From assembly GCA_002403205.1 (NCBI GenBank), contig DHHJ01000003.1:1-54711 (forward strand): a DNA stretch of 54,711 nucleotides. Reading direction: 5' to 3'. The translations under genes were made by a program, and so were the position numbers. Under the pieces are notes generated by a model that did no database searches, was not told the origin of the DNA, and was given only the letters and a program-made list of their open reading frames with translations. The stretch comes from Anaerolineaceae bacterium UBA4775. Lineage in GTDB: Bacteria > Chloroflexota > Anaerolineae > Anaerolineales > Anaerolineaceae. Positions 33,089 to 41,346 of the stretch are shown here, in pieces (position 1 is the stretch's first letter; each line of letters begins with the position of its first letter).

Positions 33089-34672
33089 TCACCATGTGAG
33101 GGGTTTGCCTGCCAGGTAATCAAATGTTTCGCCATACTTTCCTTCGCCCTCCTGCCCAAGGACATACGCCATCGGCCGCATTTCGATATCCTCTTTCAGG
33201 TCAAGCAGGTGCCAGGGGAAGGGTTTCGGGAACACGAAGAAAAACAGGTAAGCATAACGCCAGGCGAGTTCAACCTGTGCCTGGGTCAGTTGTGCAGCCT
33301 CCAGATCACGCAATTTCACATCCAGCATGGAAAAATACATCTCCCAGGTATCTGGGTCGCTGGTAAAGCCCCGGTTGCGGTAATGCGTCTGCCCGGCAAT
33401 GATCACGGGGATGCCGCGCATGGCCATCTCCAGACCGACGGTGGTGGAATAGACCAAGCCCAGGTCGGTGATGTCCAGAATGTCGTAGGTATTGATCTTT
33501 TCGTCCGGCGCGATCAGCCGGAAATGCGCAGGGATCTCACCCAGGGCATCCCGGATGACAGTGACCATCGACGTGCCGTGGGTTAACACTTCCCCGGGGT
33601 GCACCCGGATCACCAGTTGAACGTCCTGGCGATCGGCAAAGTAATGCACCGTTTTCTCAACCCAGTCTGCCATGGTTTTGCTGAACACCTGCCGGCCTAA
33701 AGTCAGGCTGTCTCCCAGAACGTTGGTGGCAAGCAGGACCACCGGTCGGTCATCCAGGTTGAGCGCTTTTCGAACCGCTGCACCGCCCTGGGTGGGCGTG
33801 TCCTGCCACTGTCGGGTGAAGTTCTTCCAGGTTTTGGCATCCACGCGGGCGGAATACAGGTCCCGTAATTGCGTAATGTGTGCCTCTTCCAGGGGTTCGT
33901 CGCCCCGGGCAGCCCACAGGTCGTCGGTGTTATGACGCATGATCTCAGAATCCTGCGCCAACCAGATGCGCTCGCGCTGGTCGCTGAATTCAAAGGTCAC
34001 GGTCGGGAAGCCCATCTGCTGAGCAACACGGTAAACCACCCCCATTTCCTGAATGGTACCGTTAGGGACAATGACCACATCGGGTTTGTGCGCGTTCAGC
34101 CAAGCCCGGGCGTTGAGCGCAGCCTCCCGGTTGCGTTCATAGCGCAGATGGTAAATATCTTCTGCTTTGGTAATGTCTTCGACCTGCAAAGTGTATTGCG
34201 CATCGTAGATACTGACCTCATCCACTGCTCGTTCAAGTTCTTCGGGCAAATCCCGTGAAAAGGGGTGCACATCCATCAGGGATTGAACTTGCAGCAAAGA
34301 ACCGGCCGTCCGTAACACCTCACGGGCGTACAAATTTTGCCGACGCTGATCAAACTTATCGATAGGTTTATCCCATCTCGCATAAGGCAAAAAGGAGAGG
34401 GTTACCTGGTGACCGCGGCCGGCTAAGGCCACACCCATCAGGGTGGCATATTCAATCCAGAAATGCAGGGATGCAAAAATAAACACTTTCTTCCCAGGCG
34501 CATGATCTCGCCGCTTCACTTCTGCCTGTACAACAGCCTTGGGCAGGACAGTCTCTAAAAGATCCAGGTTAAAATGGGCCTGCCAGGGCTTATGACGCTG
34601 AACAAGATGCCAGTACAGCTCAACGGTATAAGGCAGTTGCGCCAGAATTTTCTTCAGACTGCTTCGATTCAT
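33089..34672 (-). CDS. KpsC/KpsS-like capsule-type glycosyltransferase
   Basis: The 527-residue protein shares the layout of the gene at 16316: an N-terminal GT-B-like half (VFIFASLHFWIEYATLMGVAL) and a C-terminal half with LVIRVHPGE (about 360), a Pro/Asp segment, DLGLVYSTTVGLEMAMRG and PVIIAGQTHYRNRGF. The Tyr-Ser-Thr-Thr-Val-Gly-x-Glu motif is the hallmark of the capsule-synthesis family that handles CMP-acid sugars. It is placed immediately before the Wzm/Wzt export genes in the same orientation (three bases to the Wzt stop), which suits a role in making the exported chain or its lipid linker. Confidence 0.75.
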   Translation of the reverse strand: MNRSSLKKILAQLPYTVELYWHLVQRHKPWQAHFNLDLLETVLPKAVVQAEVKRRDHAPGKKVFIFASLHFWIEYATLMGVALAGRGHQVTLSFLPYARWDKPIDKFDQRRQNLYAREVLRTAGSLLQVQSLMDVHPFSRDLPEELERAVDEVSIYDAQYTLQVEDITKAEDIYHLRYERNREAALNARAWLNAHKPDVVIVPNGTIQEMGVVYRVAQQMGFPTVTFEFSDQRERIWLAQDSEIMRHNTDDLWAARGDEPLEEAHITQLRDLYSARVDAKTWKNFTRQWQDTPTQGGAAVRKALNLDDRPVVLLATNVLGDSLTLGRQVFSKTMADWVEKTVHYFADRQDVQLVIRVHPGEVLTHGTSMVTVIRDALGEIPAHFRLIAPDEKINTYDILDITDLGLVYSTTVGLEMAMRGIPVIIAGQTHYRNRGFTSDPDTWEMYFSMLDVKLRDLEAAQLTQAQVELAWRYAYLFFFVFPKPFPWHLLDLKEDIEMRPMAYVLGQEGEGKYGETFDYLAGKPLTW

Positions 34673-34675
34673 TTT

Positions 34676-35956
34676 TTACCTATCCACTTTTCCGATCGTC
34701 CAATCCAAATTGGGCCGTACAGGGCCAAGGCGTGGTTCCGGCCAGTGCATACCGGGTCCTCCGGTTGCATCCACGGTGAAAATAAGGGCTTTGTCATCTT
34801 GGAAATAGCGTTGGATCCTGTACACACTGGCATTCACACCTAAAACATAACGACCTTCATTCATCAGGTCTGGTGGAATTGTGCACCGGCTGATGTAGTG
34901 TCCCGGTTTGCGCATGGTGTGCTTCTCGAACATTTCGGGGTCGTCCGTATCAAAACTGGTGAAAACAAATTCGCCACGGGTGGTCATCATATAGATCCCG
35001 ACCCGCAAGCCGCTGATCTCTTGATTAAGGCGGTATTCCAACTCGATCGAGAAACCCACGGTAGCATTGACCGTATCCACTACTTCCCCTTTCGGGTTTA
35101 ACACCCGTAATGCAACCGGGACAAAGGGCGCTTCACCATCCACGGATTTATTATCAGCCCAAATGCGCTCGCCCTGCTTGTTAAGGCCCATGTTCAGGTA
35201 ATGATCCACCGCCTGGGGGGTTGGGGCTCGCATGATCATTTTCCCCTGGTCAAGGACAATGGTTTCCTGGGTTAACCTGAGTATGGCGGACATGTTATGG
35301 CTCACAAACAAAACCGTGCGGCCTTCCTGTGCAACATCGTTCATCTTTCCCAGGCATTTGAGCTGAAATTCGGCATCCCCCACGGCAAGCACCTCGTCTA
35401 CAACCAGAATTTCCGGTTCTAAATGGGCAGCCACGGCAAATGCCAGGCGCAAGTACATCCCGCTTGAAAAGCGTTTGACGGGTGTATCAATGAATTTGCC
35501 CACTTCGGAAAATTCAACGATCTCATCAAACTTGCGGTCGATCTCTTCCCGATGCATGCCAAGGATAGCACCATTCAGATAGATGTTCTCACGGCCTGAA
35601 AGTTCTGGGTGAAAGCCGGTTCCGACCTCTAACAAAGAACCTACCCGTCCATGAATTTCGCCATATCCCAGGGTGGGGTCCGTTACCCGGGAGAGGATCT
35701 TCAACAGGGTGCTTTTACCCGCACCGTTTCTGCCCACAATCCCCAGCACCTGGCCGCGTTCAACTTCGAACGAGATATCTTTTAGCGCCCAGATATAGGA
35801 CGGGCCCTCATAACGGCCATCATGCCCAGATTTTAACAGTCGGCCGACCCGTTTTGCCCCTGTGGTTAACAGGTCGCGCAGGGTATCAGGGCGGTCATGC
35901 ACCGTTCCGATGCGGTAGCGCTTTGAGATGTTTTCAATACGGATAACAGGATTCAT
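34676..35956 (-). CDS. Polysaccharide ABC exporter ATP-binding protein (Wzt-like)
   Basis: A 426-residue ATPase with Walker A in GIVGRNGAGKST (about 75), the Q-loop region, signature RFSSGMYLRLAFA, Walker B ILVVDEVLAVGD and the switch His in LFVSHNMS. The extension beyond residue 250 is a Wzt C-terminal domain, a beta-sandwich that in O-antigen exporters recognises the chain end. With the membrane partner at 35966 it should move a finished, lipid-linked glycan across the membrane. The ATG at 35956 follows AGGTG at good spacing; a GTG at 35965 is possible. Confidence 0.93.
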   Translation of the reverse strand: MNPVIRIENISKRYRIGTVHDRPDTLRDLLTTGAKRVGRLLKSGHDGRYEGPSYIWALKDISFEVERGQVLGIVGRNGAGKSTLLKILSRVTDPTLGYGEIHGRVGSLLEVGTGFHPELSGRENIYLNGAILGMHREEIDRKFDEIVEFSEVGKFIDTPVKRFSSGMYLRLAFAVAAHLEPEILVVDEVLAVGDAEFQLKCLGKMNDVAQEGRTVLFVSHNMSAILRLTQETIVLDQGKMIMRAPTPQAVDHYLNMGLNKQGERIWADNKSVDGEAPFVPVALRVLNPKGEVVDTVNATVGFSIELEYRLNQEISGLRVGIYMMTTRGEFVFTSFDTDDPEMFEKHTMRKPGHYISRCTIPPDLMNEGRYVLGVNASVYRIQRYFQDDKALIFTVDATGGPGMHWPEPRLGPVRPNLDWTIGKVDR

Positions 35957-35965
35957 CACAAGCAC

Positions 35966-36817
35966 CTAAACAATATCGGCGAAGGTTTTTTCCATCCGCC
36001 GGAAATAATACAAACCGCTCACCAAAAGCAAGATCACCACGACAACCGAAATTAGCATGGTCACATCCGGTGGATTACCGCCCAATAACGCCCAGCGAAA
36101 GCCCTGGATCACACCCACCATAGGATTCAACCCATATAACGACCGCCAGATCCCTGCCGGTATAGTCTCGATGGGGTAAACGATCGGGGAGGCATACATC
36201 CACACCTGGATGATAAAGGGCACCATATGCTGAACATCGCGATACTGCACGTTCAAGGCTGAAAGCCACAACCCGACAGCCAATGCCGTCAGAAGGGTCA
36301 GTAGAATGATCGGCACGAGCCACAAACTGTTCAAGCCAGGCAGATGCTGGTAGTAGATCATCACCAACAAAAGCACAACCAGAGAGATCCCAAAGTCAAC
36401 CAGGGCAGAAAACACAGTTGAGAGCGGGATCGCCAACCTGGGAAAATAGATCTTGGTGATCAGGTTGGCGTTTCCCACCAGGCTGACACTGGAACGCTGC
36501 AAGGCTGAAGCGAACAGCTGCCAGGGCAGCATGGCTGAGAAGGCAAACAGGGGATAGGGCAAACCCTCTGAAGGCGTGCCCAACAACACGCCAAAAATGA
36601 CCGTGAAGATGAGCACCGTCAGGATGGGCTGAAGGACCGCCCAGGCAACGCCTAAAACGGCCTGCTTGTAACGCACTTTGATGTCACGCCAGGTGAGGAA
36701 AAAGATCAGCTCACGGTAACGCCACAATTCTTTAAGGTCAATCCCCAGCCATCCCGTGGATGGACGAAGATAGATCACAGGAACCGTATCATTGGTGGGG
36801 CGGGTAGTATCAGTCAA
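35966..36817 (-). CDS. Polysaccharide ABC exporter permease (Wzm-like)
   Basis: A 283-residue ABC-2 type permease with six membrane segments, starting after the conserved LKELWRYRELIFFLTWRDIK. It includes YKQAVLGVAWAVLQP and WMYASPIVYPIETIP, both typical of Wzm/TagG proteins. It exports lipid-linked polysaccharide together with the Wzt-like ATPase, whose gene begins within ten bases of its stop. The GDP-fucose synthase gene precedes it, and all run in one direction. Confidence 0.93.
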   Translation of the reverse strand: MTDTTRPTNDTVPVIYLRPSTGWLGIDLKELWRYRELIFFLTWRDIKVRYKQAVLGVAWAVLQPILTVLIFTVIFGVLLGTPSEGLPYPLFAFSAMLPWQLFASALQRSSVSLVGNANLITKIYFPRLAIPLSTVFSALVDFGISLVVLLLVMIYYQHLPGLNSLWLVPIILLTLLTALAVGLWLSALNVQYRDVQHMVPFIIQVWMYASPIVYPIETIPAGIWRSLYGLNPMVGVIQGFRWALLGGNPPDVTMLISVVVVILLLVSGLYYFRRMEKTFADIV

Positions 36818-36826
36818 TTTGCTCGA

Positions 36827-37762
36827 TCACTTTCGGTTGGCGCGGTACCATTCAATGGTGCGGCGCAAGCCCTCATCAAAATCCGTTTGCGCTTCAAAGC
36901 CGAATTTTTCCTTCGCGCGGCTGGTATCCAGGGCGCGGCGTGGCTGACCATTCGGTTTGCTTGTATCCCACACCAGGTCGCCAGAAAATCCCGTCAGCCT
37001 GGCAATTTTTTCCGCCAGGTCTTTGATGCTGATCTCGAAACCCGAACCAATATTGACAGGTTGAGATTCGTTGTAGCGCTCGGTCGCCAGGGCAATTCCC
37101 CGGGCAGCGTCCGTCACATAGATGAACTCCCGTGTCGGTGAGCCATCACCCCACACCACGATGTGGTCTTCACCAGCGTCCTGCGCTTCGATGCACTTAC
37201 GGATCAGGGCGGGGATGACATGCGAGCTGCGGGGGTCAAAATTGTCGCCCGGGCCGTACAGGTTGACCGGCAGCAAAAAGATACTGTTAAATCCATACTG
37301 CTGGCGGTAAGCCTGCGACTGCACAAGCAGCATCTTCTTGGCCAGCCCATACGGGGCATTGGTCTCTTCAGGGTAGCCGATCCACAGGTCGTCCTCTCTA
37401 AATGGCACCGGCGTGAATTTGGGGTAGGCGCACACGGTCCCGATAGCAACGAACTTCTCCACGCCCCTCAGGTAGGCCTGGTGCATTAGTTGAACGCCCA
37501 TCATCAGGTTATCATAGAAAAATTCAGCAGGGTGCTCCCTGTTGGCACCAATCCCGCCCACGTGGGCAGCCAGATGGATGATCACATCAGGATTTGAATC
37601 AACAAGCATCCGGTTGACTGCTTGTGGATCTACCAAATCATAGTCTTCTATCTTGGGGATAAAAATCTCCGTTGCACCTCGGGCGTGCAGATCCTCGATC
37701 AGGTGAGTTCCCAAAAAACCTGCGCCCCCGGTGACACATATTCGCTTTGTAGACCAATCCAT
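36827..37762 (-). CDS. GDP-L-fucose synthase-like NDP-sugar epimerase/reductase
   Basis: An extended SDR of 311 residues, with the cofactor loop VTGGAGFLGTHLIEDL, IIHLAAHVGGIGANREHP (a fucose-synthase hallmark), FVAIGTVCAYPKF and the Tyr-x3-Lys in NAPYGLAKKML. It would turn GDP-4-keto-6-deoxymannose into GDP-L-fucose. The partner GDP-mannose 4,6-dehydratase (Gmd) is not in the window. The ATG at 37762 (MDWSTKRICVTG) follows GGAG at six bases; the start at 37777 is less likely. It sits next to the Wzm gene, so its product probably goes into the exported chain. Confidence 0.85.
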   Translation of the reverse strand: MDWSTKRICVTGGAGFLGTHLIEDLHARGATEIFIPKIEDYDLVDPQAVNRMLVDSNPDVIIHLAAHVGGIGANREHPAEFFYDNLMMGVQLMHQAYLRGVEKFVAIGTVCAYPKFTPVPFREDDLWIGYPEETNAPYGLAKKMLLVQSQAYRQQYGFNSIFLLPVNLYGPGDNFDPRSSHVIPALIRKCIEAQDAGEDHIVVWGDGSPTREFIYVTDAARGIALATERYNESQPVNIGSGFEISIKDLAEKIARLTGFSGDLVWDTSKPNGQPRRALDTSRAKEKFGFEAQTDFDEGLRRTIEWYRANRK

Positions 37763-37802
37763 TGGTTTCTCCATCATGCCTCAATTCACAACTTGTGGTG
37801 CT

Positions 37803-38279
37803 TTAGGGCTGTTCAATCCTGATGTCCAAACCTTCCACCACAAGGTTAGGCACACCCGGTTCGTCCGTTATCCTGATGCCGTTCTCCAGGCAAATCAGCC
37901 GGCACACTTCAGCGATATCCCCTGACCCCTGCAGGCAAAGGGCATCGGTTTCCGTGTCATTCAGCGCCTTCAAGGCTGTATTTACATGCTGGCGCACCTG
38001 GCGGAACAGGTCAAAAGATTGCTGGACATAATCATCTGTTAGCCTGCGTTGCAGCGCTCGCCCTTCCGGCGTAATTATATATCGTAATTTGCGCCGCTTG
38101 GCTTGTTTTACCTCAATCGAGCCTTGCTGAACCAGTTGCTTCAGACGCCCATTAACCGTGCCGATCGAGACATTCAGCTCTTCCGCCAGCACAGCCTGGG
38201 TGATATCCGGATTGGCGGCGATACTCGCCAGCACAGCCAGATCTAATCCCTTGTTATTTTTTGGGTCTGGTTTAATCAT
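37803..38279 (-). CDS. Winged-helix transcriptional regulator
   Basis: A 158-residue DNA-binding protein. Residues about 10-75 form a winged helix-turn-helix (AVLASIAANPDITQAVLAEE, then LNVSIGTVNGRLKQLVQQG, with a basic wing, KQAKRRKLRYIITPEG). Residues 80-158 form an effector or dimerisation domain of unknown type. It is the first gene of the long minus-strand run of transport and sugar genes and has a strong promoter with a near-leaderless start. A local regulator of the glycan block, possibly self-regulating, is the obvious guess; the exact family (MarR-like or HTH_24) is not certain. Confidence 0.82.
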   Translation of the reverse strand: MIKPDPKNNKGLDLAVLASIAANPDITQAVLAEELNVSIGTVNGRLKQLVQQGSIEVKQAKRRKLRYIITPEGRALQRRLTDDYVQQSFDLFRQVRQHVNTALKALNDTETDALCLQGSGDIAEVCRLICLENGIRITDEPGVPNLVVEGLDIRIEQP

Positions 38280-38294
38280 AATTTCAACTAATGA

Positions 38295-38322
38295 ATTATA
38301 ATCCGCATCTTTAATCCGTCAA
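38295..38322 (-). promoter_or_regulatory. Promoter TTGACG-N16-TATAAT for the regulator and downstream block
   Basis: On the minus strand TTGACG (38322 to 38317), a 16-base spacer and TATAAT (38300 to 38295) give one of the best promoters in the window. The -10 ends 15 bases before the regulator's ATG, so the leader is about 8 bases and there is no Shine-Dalgarno. Confidence 0.7.
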
Positions 38323-38418
38323 GACGGCTGCCTTTCCTGCAAAAGCCGCCAAAGACTGTTGATGCGCACAAGGGTCACACATAGGGCAGGTGATTTGATT
38401 TTCTCGTAAACAAAATTT

Positions 38419-39981
38419 TCACCCGTGGTCCACGCCAATGCGCTGCCGATCTCGCCTGCGGTCGCTCAGCCAGCCAGCGACAACGACGCCAAGGCTCAAA
38501 ACCAGGATAAGCCCCACCATCGCCCACAATTCTAACCTGGGGAAGTAAGGATAATACCGGCTGATGTACCAGTGGGTAAAAAAGGTCAGGAAAATTATTT
38601 CAATATAAAACACACGCTTGATCCAGCGATCCTTTGTCTCCCGGGCATAGGCCAGACCCCAGGCGGCCACGACAGCCATCCAGGGCAGAAACACCGTCCT
38701 GTAACGCGGGTTATCCCACTGGTCCCCCCCAGCCCGTGCAGACGCCACAACAACCCAGACCCACACGATCAACACCATCACGATCAGCGACCGCTTTTTG
38801 AACGAGGGTGATAGATTCCATACTCGGATCGTGGCATAAGCCATAAGCGGAAATAGCAGGTACCACCCCAGAGCCCTGAAAATCGCCAGGCTCTGCCAGA
38901 TCCACGGGGCTGGTGCCGCGATGGCTGCGGGCAATACCGGTTGGAGAAGCCCGTAAGTAAGGATAAACGGGAAATGCAACCAGGTTGGCAAACTGCCAAG
39001 ATGAAATTGGACTCTCCCAGAGCGTTCAATGGTTAGGAGTGTATCCCACCACAGCACCTCACGCACCCAATCCCGCATGAACCACACGCCCGCTGCCAGG
39101 GCGACAACGATCAGCACCCAAACTGCGGTCTTCAGCCAGGGCTTTCGCAGTTCGTTCGATTTGATCACCCACACCCATAGCAGCACAGCCCCTATCATCG
39201 CTGGCCCAACTCTAAATGAGAACAACATCAGGCTCAGGGCGCTGACACCAAAGGTGATCGATGCAACCCAGTCCGTCTTCTCCTCGAGCCAGCGCATAGC
39301 CGCCCAGAACATCATCGTGAAAAACAGGATCAGGAAGGGTTCCCGCATTTGAGACGCACCGAGCAGGATGCCTTCCGGGTAGAGTGCCAGGATCCACCCA
39401 GCCCATAAGGTGGTTTTTCCGTTTATTTTTCTCTTTAAACCAGCCAGCAGGAAAGCCACACTCAAGGCCATTGCCCCAGCCGCGATGATGACAACCAGGA
39501 TCGGTCGATGAATATCAGGGCTGAGATACCGATTCACAAACCCACTGAGTGCCAGTAGCCCGCCGTATTGATCCGCCTCAAAATCACCACTGAAAGCACG
39601 TGTTAACGGCTTGTCGGACCGGGATAGCACCCAGGCATTGCGATCACGGCGGAAGGCATCATCGAACACATATCCCGCCTGCTGTGGCGGTTCTTCATAT
39701 CCATACCGTGGCAACCCCCAGGCCAGCAGGACCCCATAGCCCAGGCGAACGAAGAAGGCCAGGAACATCATCCAGGCCAACACCTTGCCCGCGCCCGCTT
39801 TGTGCCAGGCGGCATACAAAACACAACCCACCACAAAAATCAGCCCGGAGGTGATCAGGAAACCCGGCACAAATTCGCCTACCGCCAGAACAGCCTGGGT
39901 GAGCGCACCCAGCCCCAGGCTGGCTGCCAGGACCGCAGCCAGGTGAAAATAGAGGTTATGAGGTCGCTGATGCTTAGACAT
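38419..39981 (-). CDS. Multi-spanning GT-C-like glycosyltransferase
   Basis: A 520-residue membrane protein with about eleven helices. The first large loop carries GYEEPPQQAGYVFDDAF with the acidic and aromatic residues of GT-C active-site loops, and a later loop reads ILLGASQMREPF. Such enzymes use polyprenyl-phosphate sugars outside the membrane. A basic, charged C-terminus (SDRRRDRQRIG) faces the cytoplasm. The start overlaps the end of the next GT-C-like gene by eight bases, so the two are co-transcribed, and both lie upstream of the winged-helix regulator's promoter. Confidence 0.7.
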   Translation of the reverse strand: MSKHQRPHNLYFHLAAVLAASLGLGALTQAVLAVGEFVPGFLITSGLIFVVGCVLYAAWHKAGAGKVLAWMMFLAFFVRLGYGVLLAWGLPRYGYEEPPQQAGYVFDDAFRRDRNAWVLSRSDKPLTRAFSGDFEADQYGGLLALSGFVNRYLSPDIHRPILVVIIAAGAMALSVAFLLAGLKRKINGKTTLWAGWILALYPEGILLGASQMREPFLILFFTMMFWAAMRWLEEKTDWVASITFGVSALSLMLFSFRVGPAMIGAVLLWVWVIKSNELRKPWLKTAVWVLIVVALAAGVWFMRDWVREVLWWDTLLTIERSGRVQFHLGSLPTWLHFPFILTYGLLQPVLPAAIAAPAPWIWQSLAIFRALGWYLLFPLMAYATIRVWNLSPSFKKRSLIVMVLIVWVWVVVASARAGGDQWDNPRYRTVFLPWMAVVAAWGLAYARETKDRWIKRVFYIEIIFLTFFTHWYISRYYPYFPRLELWAMVGLILVLSLGVVVAGWLSDRRRDRQRIGVDHG

Positions 39982-41344
39982 GGTTCACTGCCTCCCTGCT
40001 CTGCCTGGTATTCACCCAAACCGTCCAAGAACGATATGCTACCCACAGAACGAGGTAGACCACCACCGTCTGCAGGGGCACTAAAAACCGCGGGTTATCG
40101 CCGTGATCAATCAAGGAGGACATCACCGAAGCCGCCCAAACAGACCCCGCCAGCAGCACGTGGAAGGGTTTGATCGACCACAAGGCCCACAATCGCCTAG
40201 AAATCAGGGCAGCCAGGTTGGTCGCGATGAAGACCAGGTTAGCCCCGATGAGCAACCCACGCGCCCCCAAAATTATGGCTTTCAAGACAGAGGTGACGCC
40301 CGGAGACGAGATAGCCCCTGCATCCCAGTAGACCGGCGCCCGCCAAAACATCCACCAGCCCTGCAGCACCCGGGCGAGGTACTTTCCCGGATGGGTCAGG
40401 ATCAAATCAAGCGATATGGATTGCAAGGTCCGTGAAAGCTGGTAGAAATTCAGCCCACTGGCAGCCTGCATGGCCGGTATGGCATCCCAAATGGTATTGC
40501 CCTGGGTGCCCCGCTCCGCCAGCCTGGCATCGCGATATTCCAGGTACACATCACGCAATGCCGCGTGCTCGTCCGGTACAGCCTCAAAATAATAGCCTGT
40601 GTGCTGCACCAGGTGATACCCCGTCATGGTCGTCAGGGCGAAAATATTGTAATTGACCCGGACCCAGCGCATCCAGCCCCCCACCAGCAGGATGCTGGGC
40701 AGGATCACGGCCGCAAGCGCTCTCCAATTAAAGCGCAGGCGCTTGTCCTCCGCAGAAAAGGCCAAAAACAACGCCAGCCAGACGGGCATAAAAATGAACA
40801 AAGGTCGGGTTAATGCCGCCAGGGCGGAGGCCAGCCCAATACCCGCTCCAAGCCACAAAGAGCGGTTTTTCGGGTCGTTGAGCCAGTAAAACGCACCCAG
40901 GAAGGCCAATACCAGCCAAAAAGCCGAAAGCGTTTCGGTTAACAGGTTGGCTTCAAAAAACAACTGCCCGGGGTTGAGGGTATGCGCCAGGGCAGCCAGC
41001 CCGCCCACCACAGGCCTGCCGCTGGACTTCCAGCCGATCACGAACCACGCCAGTGTGATCCCCACGCCCAGAGCCAGTTGCGATGCATAAACAGCCCGAT
41101 CTGTGCCGAATAACGCCATCCAAACGGGGTATCCGGGTGTGCGCGTGCCGTCATAAGCCTCAAAGCCCCCCAGCACTGCCTGGGCAGACCGGCGATAGCT
41201 GGCCGTATCGTTGTAAGAAACCGGCGGGTAGGCCAAAAACAGCCCGAGCCGCAGGATAACCGCTACACACAGGACCACTACCAGCCAAATATTCAGGTTA
41301 CGGGTCTTTACCTCAGACATAGCACCCATTTCACCATAAACCAC
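39974..41344 (-). CDS. Multi-spanning GT39-like glycosyltransferase
   Basis: About 456 residues and ten or more membrane segments. After TM1 the loop YPPVSYNDTASYRRSA carries the acidic GT-C motif and RTPGYPVWMALFG is typical of the PMT/GT39 group. SLDLILTHPGKYLARVL lies before the late helices, as in ArnT-like proteins. It probably adds a sugar to an exported glycan or lipid. The start is uncertain: a GTG at 41344 gives the longest frame and ATGs at 41329 and 41320 are alternatives. It begins two bases after the GT4 stop, so they form one unit. Confidence 0.72.
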   Translation of the reverse strand: MVYGEMGAMSEVKTRNLNIWLVVVLCVAVILRLGLFLAYPPVSYNDTASYRRSAQAVLGGFEAYDGTRTPGYPVWMALFGTDRAVYASQLALGVGITLAWFVIGWKSSGRPVVGGLAALAHTLNPGQLFFEANLLTETLSAFWLVLAFLGAFYWLNDPKNRSLWLGAGIGLASALAALTRPLFIFMPVWLALFLAFSAEDKRLRFNWRALAAVILPSILLVGGWMRWVRVNYNIFALTTMTGYHLVQHTGYYFEAVPDEHAALRDVYLEYRDARLAERGTQGNTIWDAIPAMQAASGLNFYQLSRTLQSISLDLILTHPGKYLARVLQGWWMFWRAPVYWDAGAISSPGVTSVLKAIILGARGLLIGANLVFIATNLAALISRRLWALWSIKPFHVLLAGSVWAASVMSSLIDHGDNPRFLVPLQTVVVYLVLWVAYRSWTVWVNTRQSREAVNHV

Positions 41345-41346
41345 TG

